This document shows positions 1 to 9,403 of a stretch of DNA of 64,000 nt, piece by piece. Each line of letters begins with the position of its first letter. Position 1 is the first letter of the stretch. The notes under the pieces are model-generated. The model was not told where the DNA came from and did not search any database. It saw only the letters and a program-made list of their open reading frames with translations. The DNA is from Thereva unica. Lineage: Eukaryota > Arthropoda > Insecta > Diptera > Therevidae. The translations under genes and the position numbers were made by a program. The stretch is from assembly GCA_949987705.1 (NCBI GenBank), contig OX465281.1:179860916-179924915 (forward strand), given 5' to 3'.

Positions 1-2
1 GA

Positions 3-1772
3 TGGAAGTCTTACGTTGGAAACAGGACGTCAGAAATACTGAACAGCATTCAGAGGAACCAATGGCGACATGTCCCTTCAGCGGAGAACCCAGCGGATCT
101 CGCATCCAGAGGAATCAGTCCATCACAATTATCCACATCTAAACTATGGTGGAATGGCCCCTCATTTCTTCATCAAAACCAATCTGCATGGCCATCCGAG
201 GAATGTACAGCATCTACGACCTGCGAACAGAGGACACACCCTGTTGTTCTATGCCATCAGAATATATCCTATTGCATTTACACATACTTAACATCAAAAA
301 TATCGACGTGGACAAAACTGCTACGGATTCTGGTTTACTGTATTCGGTTTGTTCAAAACTGTAAACATCCAGGACAAGCCAGATATAAGGGATTCATCAC
401 AAACCAGGAGTTAAGAACAGCAGAAAATCATATAATTAGATGGCTGCAGTTACAAGCCTTTCATGACGATATTAAACGACTATCTCATCACAGAAACCTG
501 TCATTGAAGAGTAACTTAGGTAGCTTGAACCCATACATCGACGAAGATCAGATTCTGCGTGTGGGAGGAAGATTAGAAAATGCAGATTTAAGGTCAAGTA
601 CTAAACATCCGAAAATTCTTCCGAAGGATCACCCCATAACGAAACTCATAGTTCAGGAAATGCATCAGCGATACTTACACCCAGGAACAACATTGCTAAT
701 CAACATTATTCGCCAGACATATTGGATTGTACGAATCCGACAAGTGGTGAAGCAAGTAACACGCAATTGCATCACCTGTTTTCGCCATTTCACTAGGCCA
801 ACCCACCAGCTAATGGGAAATCTTCCTACAAGTAGAGTAACCGTTGGCCGACCATTTCTGCGATCAGGAGTTGATTTTGCTGGGCCTATAGATCTGTGCA
901 CAAGGGTAGTAAGAGGATCTAAATGCTTTAAGGGTTATATAGCCTTGTTTGTTTGTTTCACAACCAAGGCCCTCCATCTAGATGTAGTGACCAGTTTGTC
1001 TTCTGAAGCCTTTCTAGCTACGTTACGTCGCTTTGTCTCTAGAAGAGGCATTCCCACTGACCTCTATTCGGACAACGGAACTAATTTTGTTGGCACTAAC
1101 AAAAAACTTGTCAACCTTCGCAACCAATCCTTAACATTCTTTAACAATGATCAGATGATAAACAACTTTTTTTTGCAGAACAATATAACATGGCATTTCA
1201 TTCCTCCAGCTTCACCCCACATGGGCGGCTTATGGGAGGCCGGAGTTAAGACAGTCAAGGCGCACCTCATGAGAGTCATCGGGCAGAAACCATTATCATA
1301 CGAAGAAATGACGACGCTACTTACCCAAATTGAAGCCATCTTAAATTCCAGGCCACTCTCACCTTTATCGGAAGAAACAGAGTCACTGAAGGTCCTAACA
1401 CCAGCGCATTTCTTAATTGGAGATGTTCTCACAGCGATTCCTGAGCCAAATATTGAGGATGTCGCAACAACTAGGCTGGGACGTTACCAACAAATCCAAG
1501 CCATGAGCCAGGGTTTTTGGCGAAGATGGAGCCGAGACTATCTTACAACTTTACAACAGCGTCCCAAATGGAAAAAGGAACTACCATCTCTAAAAAAGGA
1601 TGATCTGGTCATCCTTAGGGAAGATAACATGCCTCCATCAGTATGGCCTATTGCTCGTATAGAGGAAATTCATCCTGGGTCTGACGACATCGTACGGGTA
1701 GTTCAAGTCCGAACTGCCAAGGGAGTCTACAAACGACCAATTAACAAAATTTGTAAACTGCCCACACAATAA
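3..1772 (+). CDS. BEL/Pao pol polyprotein, C-terminal part (partial at window edge)
   Basis: This is the 3' half of a BEL/Pao polyprotein. The frame is open from base 3 to the stop at 1770-1772 (about 589 residues) and its 5' end lies outside the window. The first 60 residues are the RNase H-to-integrase linker, with the family pattern NPADLASRG near 105-131 and LWWNGPSFL at 144-170. A zinc-binding integrase head follows at about 660-790 (HPGTT, then CITC). The catalytic core shows GVDFAGPI near 870, YSDNGTNFVG near 1066 and GGLWEAGVK near 1223, matching the D, D and E positions. The C-terminal DUF5641-like domain (LQQRPKWKKE to KRPINKICKLP) ends the protein. There is no ATG near the 5' side because the frame continues off the edge. 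The reading frame is undamaged over 1.77 kb, unlike the BEL copy at 36.7-41.2 kb. Confidence 0.93.
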   Translation, partial: WKSYVGNRTSEILNSIQRNQWRHVPSAENPADLASRGISPSQLSTSKLWWNGPSFLHQNQSAWPSEECTASTTCEQRTHPVVLCHQNISYCIYTYLTSKISTWTKLLRILVYCIRFVQNCKHPGQARYKGFITNQELRTAENHIIRWLQLQAFHDDIKRLSHHRNLSLKSNLGSLNPYIDEDQILRVGGRLENADLRSSTKHPKILPKDHPITKLIVQEMHQRYLHPGTTLLINIIRQTYWIVRIRQVVKQVTRNCITCFRHFTRPTHQLMGNLPTSRVTVGRPFLRSGVDFAGPIDLCTRVVRGSKCFKGYIALFVCFTTKALHLDVVTSLSSEAFLATLRRFVSRRGIPTDLYSDNGTNFVGTNKKLVNLRNQSLTFFNNDQMINNFFLQNNITWHFIPPASPHMGGLWEAGVKTVKAHLMRVIGQKPLSYEEMTTLLTQIEAILNSRPLSPLSEETESLKVLTPAHFLIGDVLTAIPEPNIEDVATTRLGRYQQIQAMSQGFWRRWSRDYLTTLQQRPKWKKELPSLKKDDLVILREDNMPPSVWPIARIEEIHPGSDDIVRVVQVRTAKGVYKRPINKICKLPTQ

Positions 1773-2100
1773 TGTTCATAATGTTCATACACAGAAGTCG
1801 GTATTTTAAGTATTTCTTGAATTAATTTTAAACTAAATTAGAGAATTGCAATTTGCTCATGTAAGAATAGCTGCGCTTGTTTGTCTTTAATTTTTTTTGA
1901 ATGAAATTGAAATTTAATGAATTATGTTACTTTAGAAAACGGCTGTAAATCGCATATATTGAATTTGTAAAGTCGAATTAGAAAACTATTTAGTAGCACT
2001 TGCTTTTATAAAAATTGTTAATTTTCTCTATTTTTGTGATTTTTTTTTTGCTTATAATACTTTATAATTTTTGTAAGTTATTGAAAACCTAGACGTTTTC

Positions 2101-2114
2101 AAGAGGCGGGAGAA
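2101..2114 (+). other. Polypurine tract of the left BEL/Pao element
   Basis: A purine-only run (AAGAGGCGGGAGAA) sits directly before a TGTTAG sequence, the expected layout for plus-strand priming next to a 3' LTR. The 330 bp between the pol stop and this tract are AT-rich and non-coding. Confidence 0.75.
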
Positions 2115-2494
2115 TGTTAGAAAATTCATACCCGAATATTTTCCATGAGTAATTCAATGTGGCTCTGGCTATAATTTGAGTTTTTTCTTTATTATTTGAT
2201 AACAGGAAATTCGGTGAACTTGATCCCGATTCCAGCCTAAGCCACATCGAATCTTCTCTCTCTCGAATAATTTGCAAATATATAACTGATTATGTACAAT
2301 TTGATATGACTCAGGCTGCACTGGACCACTCTTTTGTTTTTTTTGGAATACCGCTAATATTATCCAAATATCAGTCTCAGTCATATCAAATTCTGTTTTA
2401 TCATGAGTCTGAGTTTTTAGTTCTGATTATACAGTGGAAGAATAAAGTTGTCAAGTATCCAACAAGTGCGTTTCTAAATTTATTTAACAAACAG
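2115..2494 (+). repeat. 3' LTR of the left BEL/Pao element (3' boundary approximate)
   Basis: The start is set by the polypurine tract and the TGTTAG terminus. An AATAAA-type signal lies near 2440. The right end is uncertain: candidate ACA termini lie at about 2489-2493, and without the 5' LTR in the window the boundary and target duplication cannot be fixed. Confidence 0.6.
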
Positions 2495-2752
2495 TTCATA
2501 GTGCTGAACCCAAGGCAATCAAAAGCTTGAATACCAAGTGCGGTAACCAGGAAATTCAAGGAGGTGAAATTTTAGGCGGAATTCCCTTAACAGTCCTTCC
2601 CAGCATAACACATGGTCATGTGAGCACCAGTGGGCCCAGAATTTCATAGAAGACCTATCCTTACAAGACAAATAAATATGGGCCAGGTTGCTGTATAAAA
2701 ACAATGTTGGAAAATTCTCATAAACAAAATAGATCTTGATGGCCATTCTTAA
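2495..2752. other. Unassigned intergenic sequence
   Basis: I see no coding potential or repeat relationship to the rest of the window here. It is probably host flank of the left BEL insertion. Confidence 0.4.
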
Positions 2753-2907
2753 GGCCCATTTATACACGGTCAAATTGGTTGTACGTCGAATGGTGGATGT
2801 ACAACCAACACTAGCGATTGTGAGCCAGTCGGCCGATCAAAACTCATTGCGCGCATAGGTTTGATGAAAATCTGGATGTGCATCCAATTTAACCATGTAT
2901 GGGGGCC
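2753..2907. mobile_element. Small TIR element (MITE-like), about 155 bp
   Basis: The left end GGCCCATTTATACACGG and the reverse complement of the right end (GGCCCCCATACATGG) are imperfect inverted repeats that extend into a shared AAATTGG. No clear target duplication is seen, so the superfamily is not assigned. It lies 360 bp upstream of a Harbinger transposase fragment, but a link is not shown. Confidence 0.45.
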
Positions 2908-3269
2908 TTTACGCTAAGGACCATGGTCCTGCAACCAAAATCTTTGCTACAAGTACACGGAGCAACAACAACGGAGGCTGCTTTTTTATTGCTACGCAAC
3001 GATTGTTTGCATTAAGGCGCGTCCACACCAAGGAAACATTGTGAAAGAAACAAATGCAAAGCAGATTTTTTTACAAAAGAAATGTATTTCAAAGTTTCTA
3101 AAATTTTTTGATACCTAAATGTTTTGAATATGTTTGAAAAACGTTTTTGAAACATTTGAAGAACTATTGTACAAGAAATGAGGAAACGAATTTGTTTCTG
3201 ATTTGTTCCATTGTTGTAAAAGGTGTTCGCCTGATCACGCCGCACTATTTTCCGCTTGCTACATAGTAA

Positions 3270-3663
3270 TGAGCATTTCTGCTAAAAAAATTAAAAAGAG
3301 AAGATTAATTTGGCAGAGAAAGTTTTTACAAAGTAGAGGTGAGAACAGTGGTTTAAATTTACTAAGTGACCATAAGATCTATGCTAAGGCTTTAGAAATT
3401 TTACCCGAATTTCTTCCGATGATTTTGAGTATTTTGTGAATTTAATAGGACCGAAAGTAGGGAAACGAAAAACAAATTACCATAAAAGTGTCAGTGTAGA
3501 AGAACGGTTAGCAATTACGTTGCGTTTTTTAGCGACAGGAGATTCTTATCAGTCTTTAATGTATCTTTTCAAAGTATCAAAACAATTAATTTTTAAAATC
3601 GTTCCTGTAGTATGCGAAGCATTAATTGAAGCATTACAAAATTACGTTCAGGTAGATAACCTT
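3270..3663 (+). pseudogene. PIF/Harbinger transposase fragment (HARBI1-like), frameshifted
   Basis: The N-terminal part of a PIF/Harbinger DDE transposase is present in two frames. The first frame (to about 3415) reads RRLIWQRKFLQSRGENSG, matching the basic RxLW-type start of insect HARBI1-like proteins. The second (from about 3411) contains VSVEERLAITLRFLATGDSY and LIFKIVPVVCEALIEAL, a hallmark of the family upstream of the catalytic core. The two parts join if one base near 3415 is treated as a frameshift. The frame ends at 3675, before any catalytic D, D or E, so no nuclease is encoded. A CAG/GTAGAT at 3649-3657 could be an old splice donor, but no downstream exon is seen. A sequence resembling a Harbinger terminus (AAGGCGCGTCCACACC) lies near 3015. 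Confidence 0.8.
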
Positions 3664-3769
3664 TTGAATTTGTAATTTCTAATAGAATATTTCATGTATT
3701 AATAATATTGAAGTTGCCGAGCAAAAAGAAGCATTGGTTACGCATCGCCGACAAAAAAAGTTGGAATTT

Positions 3770-4510
3770 CCTATTAACTTCCCAGTATAGGAAGTTATTG
3801 TAATCGGTCCGAAAATCGAAATCGAAAATTTCGACGTATTTTCATCTTTCAAGGTCCCAGGAGCATTTTAAGGAAAAAATTGGGAGGAAGTATGTGTGAG
3901 TGTGTGTGCGCGTACGTAAGTCGTCATTTTTTCCTACACGATATCGCGCGAACCAAAAAAGATATCGACTTCGTTGAGGTGTCGTTCGAAGCGTATTAAC
4001 GGAAATATGATCTGAAAATATTTTCATAAAGTTCGGTCGCGCCGTTTTTTTGTTTAACCGGCGTAAGTTATTTTTGTACCTGTACGATATAGCCCGAACC
4101 ACGAAGGATATTGACTTACTTGAGGTGCCGTTCGAAGCGTATTAGCGACAATATAAGAAAAGATTTTTATAATGTTCGGTCGAGCGGTTTTTTGGTTTAA
4201 ATGACATAAGTGACTTTTGCACCAGCACGATATCGCGCGAACTATAAAAGATATCGACTTAGTTGACGTGCCGTTCGAAGGGCATTAACCAAAATATGAT
4301 CTGAAAAGATTTTCATAAAATTCAGTCGAACCGTTTTTGTTTTTTTTTTGTTTAAACGACGTGTATGATTTTTGTACCTGCACGATACCGCGCAAACTAA
4401 AAACTATATCGACTTCACTGAGGTGCCGAAAAAAGAATATTAACGAAGAAATGCTCTAAAAAAACTTTCATAATATTCGGTCGGGCCTTGTTTGTTTAAA
4501 TAGAAAAACT
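3770..4510 (+). repeat. Tandem repeat family T, copy 1 (about 145-bp unit, four units)
   Basis: The segment opens with the palindromic motif AACTTCCCAGTATAGGAAGTT and a GT-rich stretch. Four imperfect units follow, anchored by CGATATCGCGCGAAC-like motifs at about 3939, 4084, 4228 and 4383. Each unit carries a GATATCGACTT motif, a GGTGCCGTTCGAAG motif and an Nx(T) run. No frame is conserved across units, so it is not coding. The same family lies inverted at 32507-35157, where it is inserted into another repeat and so behaves as a mobile unit. Confidence 0.8.
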
Positions 4511-4761
4511 TGGGCTAATTGTCAGAAAGACCTCAAATTGACAATTTTTGCTAATATCTAATAAACTCGATGGAATGAGACCCGTTCTAAACGAAGTGAT
4601 TTTTTTTGGGTTCTGCATAGCGATAGCCTTCGAACAAACATCACTTGTCAAAATCCAACAACCTTTCAAAATCGTGCAAAAATTTCGTTACCCTTTACAA
4701 ACAGCGCGAATTTTTCAAACCGTGGATTAGCACTTTTTGACGGGAAATTATTTTCTACGTG

Positions 4762-6538
4762 TGAATTCTGAGTTTTCCGATTGCGCTCTCATCTTTTGCT
4801 TTAAATGACGTTTTCCAATATGTCCCTAAATGAGTGATCATTTCAGACATGCATAAATATCATCGGCCCACATATTTGTCCGGACAGCCAGCACTATTTG
4901 CCCGGTACCTATCTATGCCAATAAAACAGTTACTCCCCAAAATAATTGGTTTTTACATCTTAAATCTCGCGGTGTTCTGTTAATAGATACTTTATTTGTC
5001 ATAGTACACTCATCGCATTCCCAGACAGCCATCATGCAGTCTTGTAAAACTTTAGATTTTTTCCAGGCAGGTTTTTAGATTTGTTCCACGCAGGATTTCC
5101 AAATGATCTTCTTTGATCGGTATCTTAAGCATAGAATGAGCTGTTCTTCCTGATGTGAGTAAAGTTGCCGAAATCTCTGCTACTGTCCTGATCTCATATT
5201 GGCCAAATAGCATTCCTTTCGAAATGTTAAAAAGCGTGGGACTTGACCTACATATATTCTTATTTTATTATTACTGCATCTTTTCGCTAGCGCCCCATAT
5301 ATTATATATACTGGCTTTAGCAAAAAAGGTTTCATTCAACATAAGTATTTACTTTGTAGTGCATTTTTAAACAAACGCATATTTTTAAGTTTTTTAAACT
5401 ATATTTTTAGTTTTCTGCCTTTTAGTTTATTATATGTCTTCGGTTATTTTGTGGTGACCGATATTTAAAATGAGGTCACCCAGCTTACTGTACTCTACTC
5501 ATCATACACTTTTATTTGGTATCCATACCGAGAGCGTTGTAAAAAAATGCAGTCCGTCATTTTGTGTTGGCTGCCATTTTGAATTTGGAATAACGCCATC
5601 CAGCTAATAGTATTCTACTTGTCATATCCTTTCATTTGAAACCCATGCCGATCGTGATGTAAATAGAAAAGTAATCCGCCATCTGTTTTGCCCGCCATTT
5701 TTATCCGGCCGCCATTTTGAATTTGGAATGACACTAAATAGGTAATTATATTATACTTATCATTCCCTTTCATTTGATACCCAGGTCAGAGAGCACAAAT
5801 GCGAAATTCGGCCGCCATCTTGAAACGGCCATCTTGTTTTTTTTATAAAGTGGTCAGATTGCATTGTCACTTGAACTGTACATGTGTGCAAAATTTGAAG
5901 CTGATCGGTTATATGGAAGTGGGTCAAAAGCAATTTTCAAGATTTGTCTACATACATACATCCATACAGGTAGAGCTAATATATGTATAGTGCATATAAA
6001 TAGCCTAAAACATGCCCGCCAAAATACTGAATCTTCCAGTGAAAGTCCCATCCCAATCGGATTAGCCGTTTCCGAGATTAGCCCGAACAAACAGACAGAC
6101 AGACATACAGACACGATTTTCTTAACGGTATTATTTTGGAACACCATAACGCGCGTTTTGAATGGACTAATCGTCGTAATGGGAAAAGAGGGACCTTTCG
6201 TTTAGTAAAAATTTTATATTGGTTAGATTTATTGTTCTAGAGATTTTTGGCCATATCGGGGAAGAAAGCCGAAAAACATTTTTTTCTGCTAATATCTCGA
6301 AAATGGTTCTTTGGAAAAATAAATGAGGGTCATTTTCGTTTTCAGCGAAATCAAATTAGGCTAAAAAACACTTTTCCTATTAGGTAGGTACACGCAATTA
6401 AGCAAAAATTTGTAAACTAGTGTTATTCATGGTTGCTTAAATGAACGCATTTCACAAATTTTAAAAAGCTACTGTCTGCCCACTTGAATTTATTTGACAG
6501 TTCGTTTTTTTTTTCTTCGCGAATCCAACCTAGCAAGT
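4762..6538 (+). repeat. Dispersed repeat family E, copy 1 (about 1.8 kb)
   Basis: Near-identical sequence recurs at 32329-32506 and 35158-36735, which defines the borders GAATTCTGAGTTTTCCG on the left and TTCGCGAATCC on the right. It contains several variants of GCCGCCATTTTGAATTTGGA (5570-5830) and a CAGACAGACAGACATACAGA microsatellite near 6090. Both are typical of non-autonomous insect repeats. I see no open frame with family resemblance and no clear TIR. The 250 bp before it (4511-4761) are absent from copy 2 and unassigned. Confidence 0.75.
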
Positions 6539-6812
6539 ACTTTGAAATACATGCATGAGTTGCTATCATTTGCAAATGTACTTGCATTTCAGAACGCTTG
6601 GCTTTTTTCAGTTGCAATACTGAACGATATGCTACATACAAAATTTGAGCAGCTTGCATTTACGAACACGGCCTATATAAATCAATAAATAAGTATATAA
6701 TAAAGAATATAAATAATAAATAAGTATATAAATCATTAAAGTTCTTGTCAGTTTATTGACAAATCAAACTATCAAAGTGCATTAATTTTTGTCCACTTAA
6801 ACATACGATGTG
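6539..6812. other. Unassigned AT-rich sequence, left flank of the large BEL insertion
   Basis: No coding or repeat signal is visible. The last five bases (6808-6812, ATGTG) are the left copy of the BEL target duplication. Confidence 0.4.
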
Positions 6813-7237
6813 TGTTTAAGACCACGGCGGGACTGTGATCATCGCATGCGCCCCTTCCAATTTCACCACAAGGTACGGCGCCCATGGCTCGCAGTGATAA
6901 GAGCCGTTGTTATTAACCGTTATCGATCCCCAGAAACGATGCGAAAAACTGATGTAGAGCACTTTGCTAACTGACGCCGGCGACTGCAGATCCACATTCT
7001 CTGGACGGGACTAGACGAGCCACAGCAGAAGAAGAGACAATTTTGAGAGCAGTTTTTCACCGTTGAGGACGTTTTATACTTAACACCAATCTTAAAGTGA
7101 ATTATATAATAAAGAAAATTAATAATTAGTTGAAAGGAGCGTTTCCCTCAAAGAAGCTTAAAGAAGAAAACTCATCCCAGGCCAATTCCTCGGTCCATCC
7201 CTTTTTTCGAGCAGCTCAACCACTCACCCCCAAAACA
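6813..7237 (+). repeat. 5' LTR of the large BEL/Pao element
   Basis: It pairs base for base with 41605-42029 and has the TG...CA ends. TATATAATAAAG near 7100 could hold TATA or polyadenylation signals. Confidence 0.9.
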
Positions 7238-7238
7238 T

Positions 7239-7256
7239 TGGTCCTTCGAGCCGGAT
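7239..7256 (+). other. Primer binding site, tRNA-Tyr type
   Basis: TGGTCCTTCGAGCCGGAT starts two bases after the LTR. It is complementary to a tRNA 3' end of the form CGGCTCGAAGGACCA, which I recognise from memory as insect tRNA-Tyr. Its position confirms the LTR end. Confidence 0.75.
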
Positions 7257-7937
7257 CTTCCCTCCCAAGGTGAGTAATAGAATAGTTGCATTATTAGTAT
7301 TTTAGTTTTCTCATTCAATTATCGTTTCTCCAAGTGAAATATGCGCTAACCAGGAAAAAAAAGGTGAAAAGATCATAACCTTGCAAATTAAAGAATATTT
7401 ACATTTTTTGTTTCTTCTTCAGTGAAAATTCAAAGGGTTTCGACGGTGAGAACGGTAACACACACGATTCCGCTCACATAGGGTAAATTTATAAAGTTAT
7501 TTGACGAATTATCGCTTCCCGCTAACGCTGAATTGGATTAAGTGAAGAGTTTCCCAAATTCCACCAACCAAATAATTTCTGAGTGTTTTGTTTTCACAAG
7601 TGGATAGAATTAATACAATTTGCTAATTATTTATCCCCTAACATAATTTGTGATTGTTTCAAAGTACACATCCAGTCAAAGGGTAATTGAACGGGCTTTG
7701 CTGTTTTTTTTTTGATTCTGTAGTTAAACGGGAAATCCTATTTACTTTAAAGAATCTTGCATTTAAATTTGGTGGTTTTATAATTTGGAAAAGAATTTGA
7801 AGCTTCAAGGTGCACATGTGCGTTCGGTTCCGTTGTTCAGTGTAAGGTTCATTATGTGGATTTGCCCTTTTGCGGTTTATTAGGAAGGAATTCTAGTTAC
7901 ATTTAAAGAATTTGCATTTTTAAATTTGGTGGTTTTT
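7257..7937 (+). other. BEL 5' leader with an internal direct duplication
   Basis: This is non-coding sequence between primer site and first nested repeat. A segment near 7730-7845 (key stretch AAATTTGGTGGTTTTATAATTTGG, then GGTGCACATGTGCG and GTTCCGTTGTTCAGTGTA) is repeated imperfectly at 7870-7937 continuing at 13606-13660. The second leader copy is thus split by repeat R. The expected gag frame is not found downstream. Confidence 0.65.
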
Positions 7938-8460
7938 AGCTTTTTCAAAAAAAAAAGCTTATACAGAGGCTCTGACCGTCTGAAGCCTACTTTCATCTCT
8001 GAAAGTACTGCCGCTACAGACTTGGGCCATATCACAAAATGTAGCTCTTGGTCAAAAGACCAAAAACTGAGAAAATGGTCTGGAAATTTCAACCAGAAGT
8101 ATATTTAAACAACAAAAAAGAGTCTTTAAAGAAAATATTGTGACTAATTTTTGTGTTCTAAGGCTTATAACTTCTTAATTATTCATTTTACCACAAAATT
8201 TTTAAGGAATAAATTGTAGATTATTTAATTCTAAACAAAAAGTGTCCTTGCAAATTTCCGGTAAGATGTGCCGTTTCGGAGATATAGTGGAAAATCCATT
8301 TGCATACGTTTTCCAAGATGGCGGTCAAATGGGGGGGGGGGTTAGAGTCCCGAAAACTCAAACTTAAGCTCACCCTGACCCCCCCTACACATCCCAAAAA
8401 TAAAACCTTGTCCTGCATTTTTGCAATGTTAAAGTACCATTTCCATGGACTACATATAAA

Positions 8461-8530
8461 GGGCTAGGGAAAGTCCCTCGTCTGTGGGGCTGCGAGTTCG
8501 ATCCTTCGGCTCGCGGTGCTTTTTTTTCGT
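8461..8530 (+). other. tRNA-like module inside repeat R
   Basis: GTTCGATCC fits the internal B-box consensus of RNA polymerase III promoters. It lies in a GCGAG/CTCGC hairpin and is followed by an eight-T run that could terminate Pol III. The module recurs in R copy 2 (about 33308-33378) and copy 3 (about 47155-47225, minus strand). No convincing A box is seen, so this may be a SINE remnant rather than an active gene. Confidence 0.4.
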
Positions 8531-9218
8531 CATAATAATTTTTTTTAATTTCCTTCGGGGATTTTGTTTCATATGAAACAAGTTTTTGACATGAATACGT
8601 CTCTAAATTTGCTTCCAGAACAAAAACCGATGATAACGAAATTATGGCATATAGTTTTTATTTGCTGCTCAAAAACTATTTATTATTTATTTATATTGAA
8701 TAAAGAAATATACCATGACGTGGGTGAAGAATCAAAGAATTTTATTGTTTACATTTGATTTCCTTTTTTTTAAGCTATGATGATTATATTGTAGTGTTTA
8801 ATAAACACTTTGTTAAGTTTTAGATTACGCAGTCTCACAACTTATATAAGCCTTTAACAAAAACTTTTCAAGATTAATTATATATAGCGTTGGTCAGTGT
8901 GATACTTATGAATCTCCATGGCCAAACTAGGGTGCGGTAAGCCGAGTTTTTAACAATAAGACATGTATGTTTAAGTAAAATAATACACCTAATTCTGTTG
9001 TGCAAAGTGCATCACATTAGATTTTCCTCCAATCCAAAGAAAAATGTTTAGATTCGTTTTCTATAGTGTTTACATGTGTGATGTGCTTTTTTTCCAATTT
9101 GACACATTCGAATTATTGGCCTCGATTCCCAGATCCGGCGGGTTGGAAGTGAGTGCGGATCAATCTCCACTTAATATATTGTCATCCAATCTGAAGTGTT
9201 ATTCAACAGAAAGAATAC

Positions 9219-9370
9219 TGTTATATAGCAGCCTGGCAACACTCTCGCTTGATTTAATATTGAATTAACATAGCTGTTAAGTTTAGTCATAAGCAGGCAT
9301 TGTAATGATTCAGACGTGTGAATTAATAAACGTTTTTAACTGGAAGTAATCTTTTTGCTGATATATAACA
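9219..9370 (+). repeat. 5' LTR of the mag-type element
   Basis: It matches 13399-13550 except for one base. It is short for an LTR but typical of mag-like elements. An AATAAACG polyadenylation-like motif lies near 9326. Confidence 0.92.
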
Positions 9371-9371
9371 G

Positions 9372-9383
9372 TGGCGACGAGGA
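9372..9383 (+). other. Primer binding site, tRNA-Ser type
   Basis: TGGCGACGAGGA lies one base after the LTR. It is complementary to the 3' end of a tRNA ending TCCTCGTCGCCA, which I recall as serine tRNA (GCU). mag-type elements are known to use serine tRNA. Confidence 0.7.
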
Positions 9384-9403
9384 GTAAAAAATAAAAGACG
9401 AAA

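Noticed and set aside
665..1432. Minus-strand open frames under the left BEL pol
   Set aside because: They are antisense shadows of the integrase frame and show no family motifs.
5799..6205. Overlapping short frames in repeat E that recur in copy 2
   Set aside because: Recurrence reflects DNA-level duplication. The frames differ by frameshifts between copies and resemble no protein family known to me.
8461..8530. A genuine tRNA gene
   Set aside because: Only a B-box-like segment and a terminator-like T-run are present. There is no A box, acceptor stem or cloverleaf.
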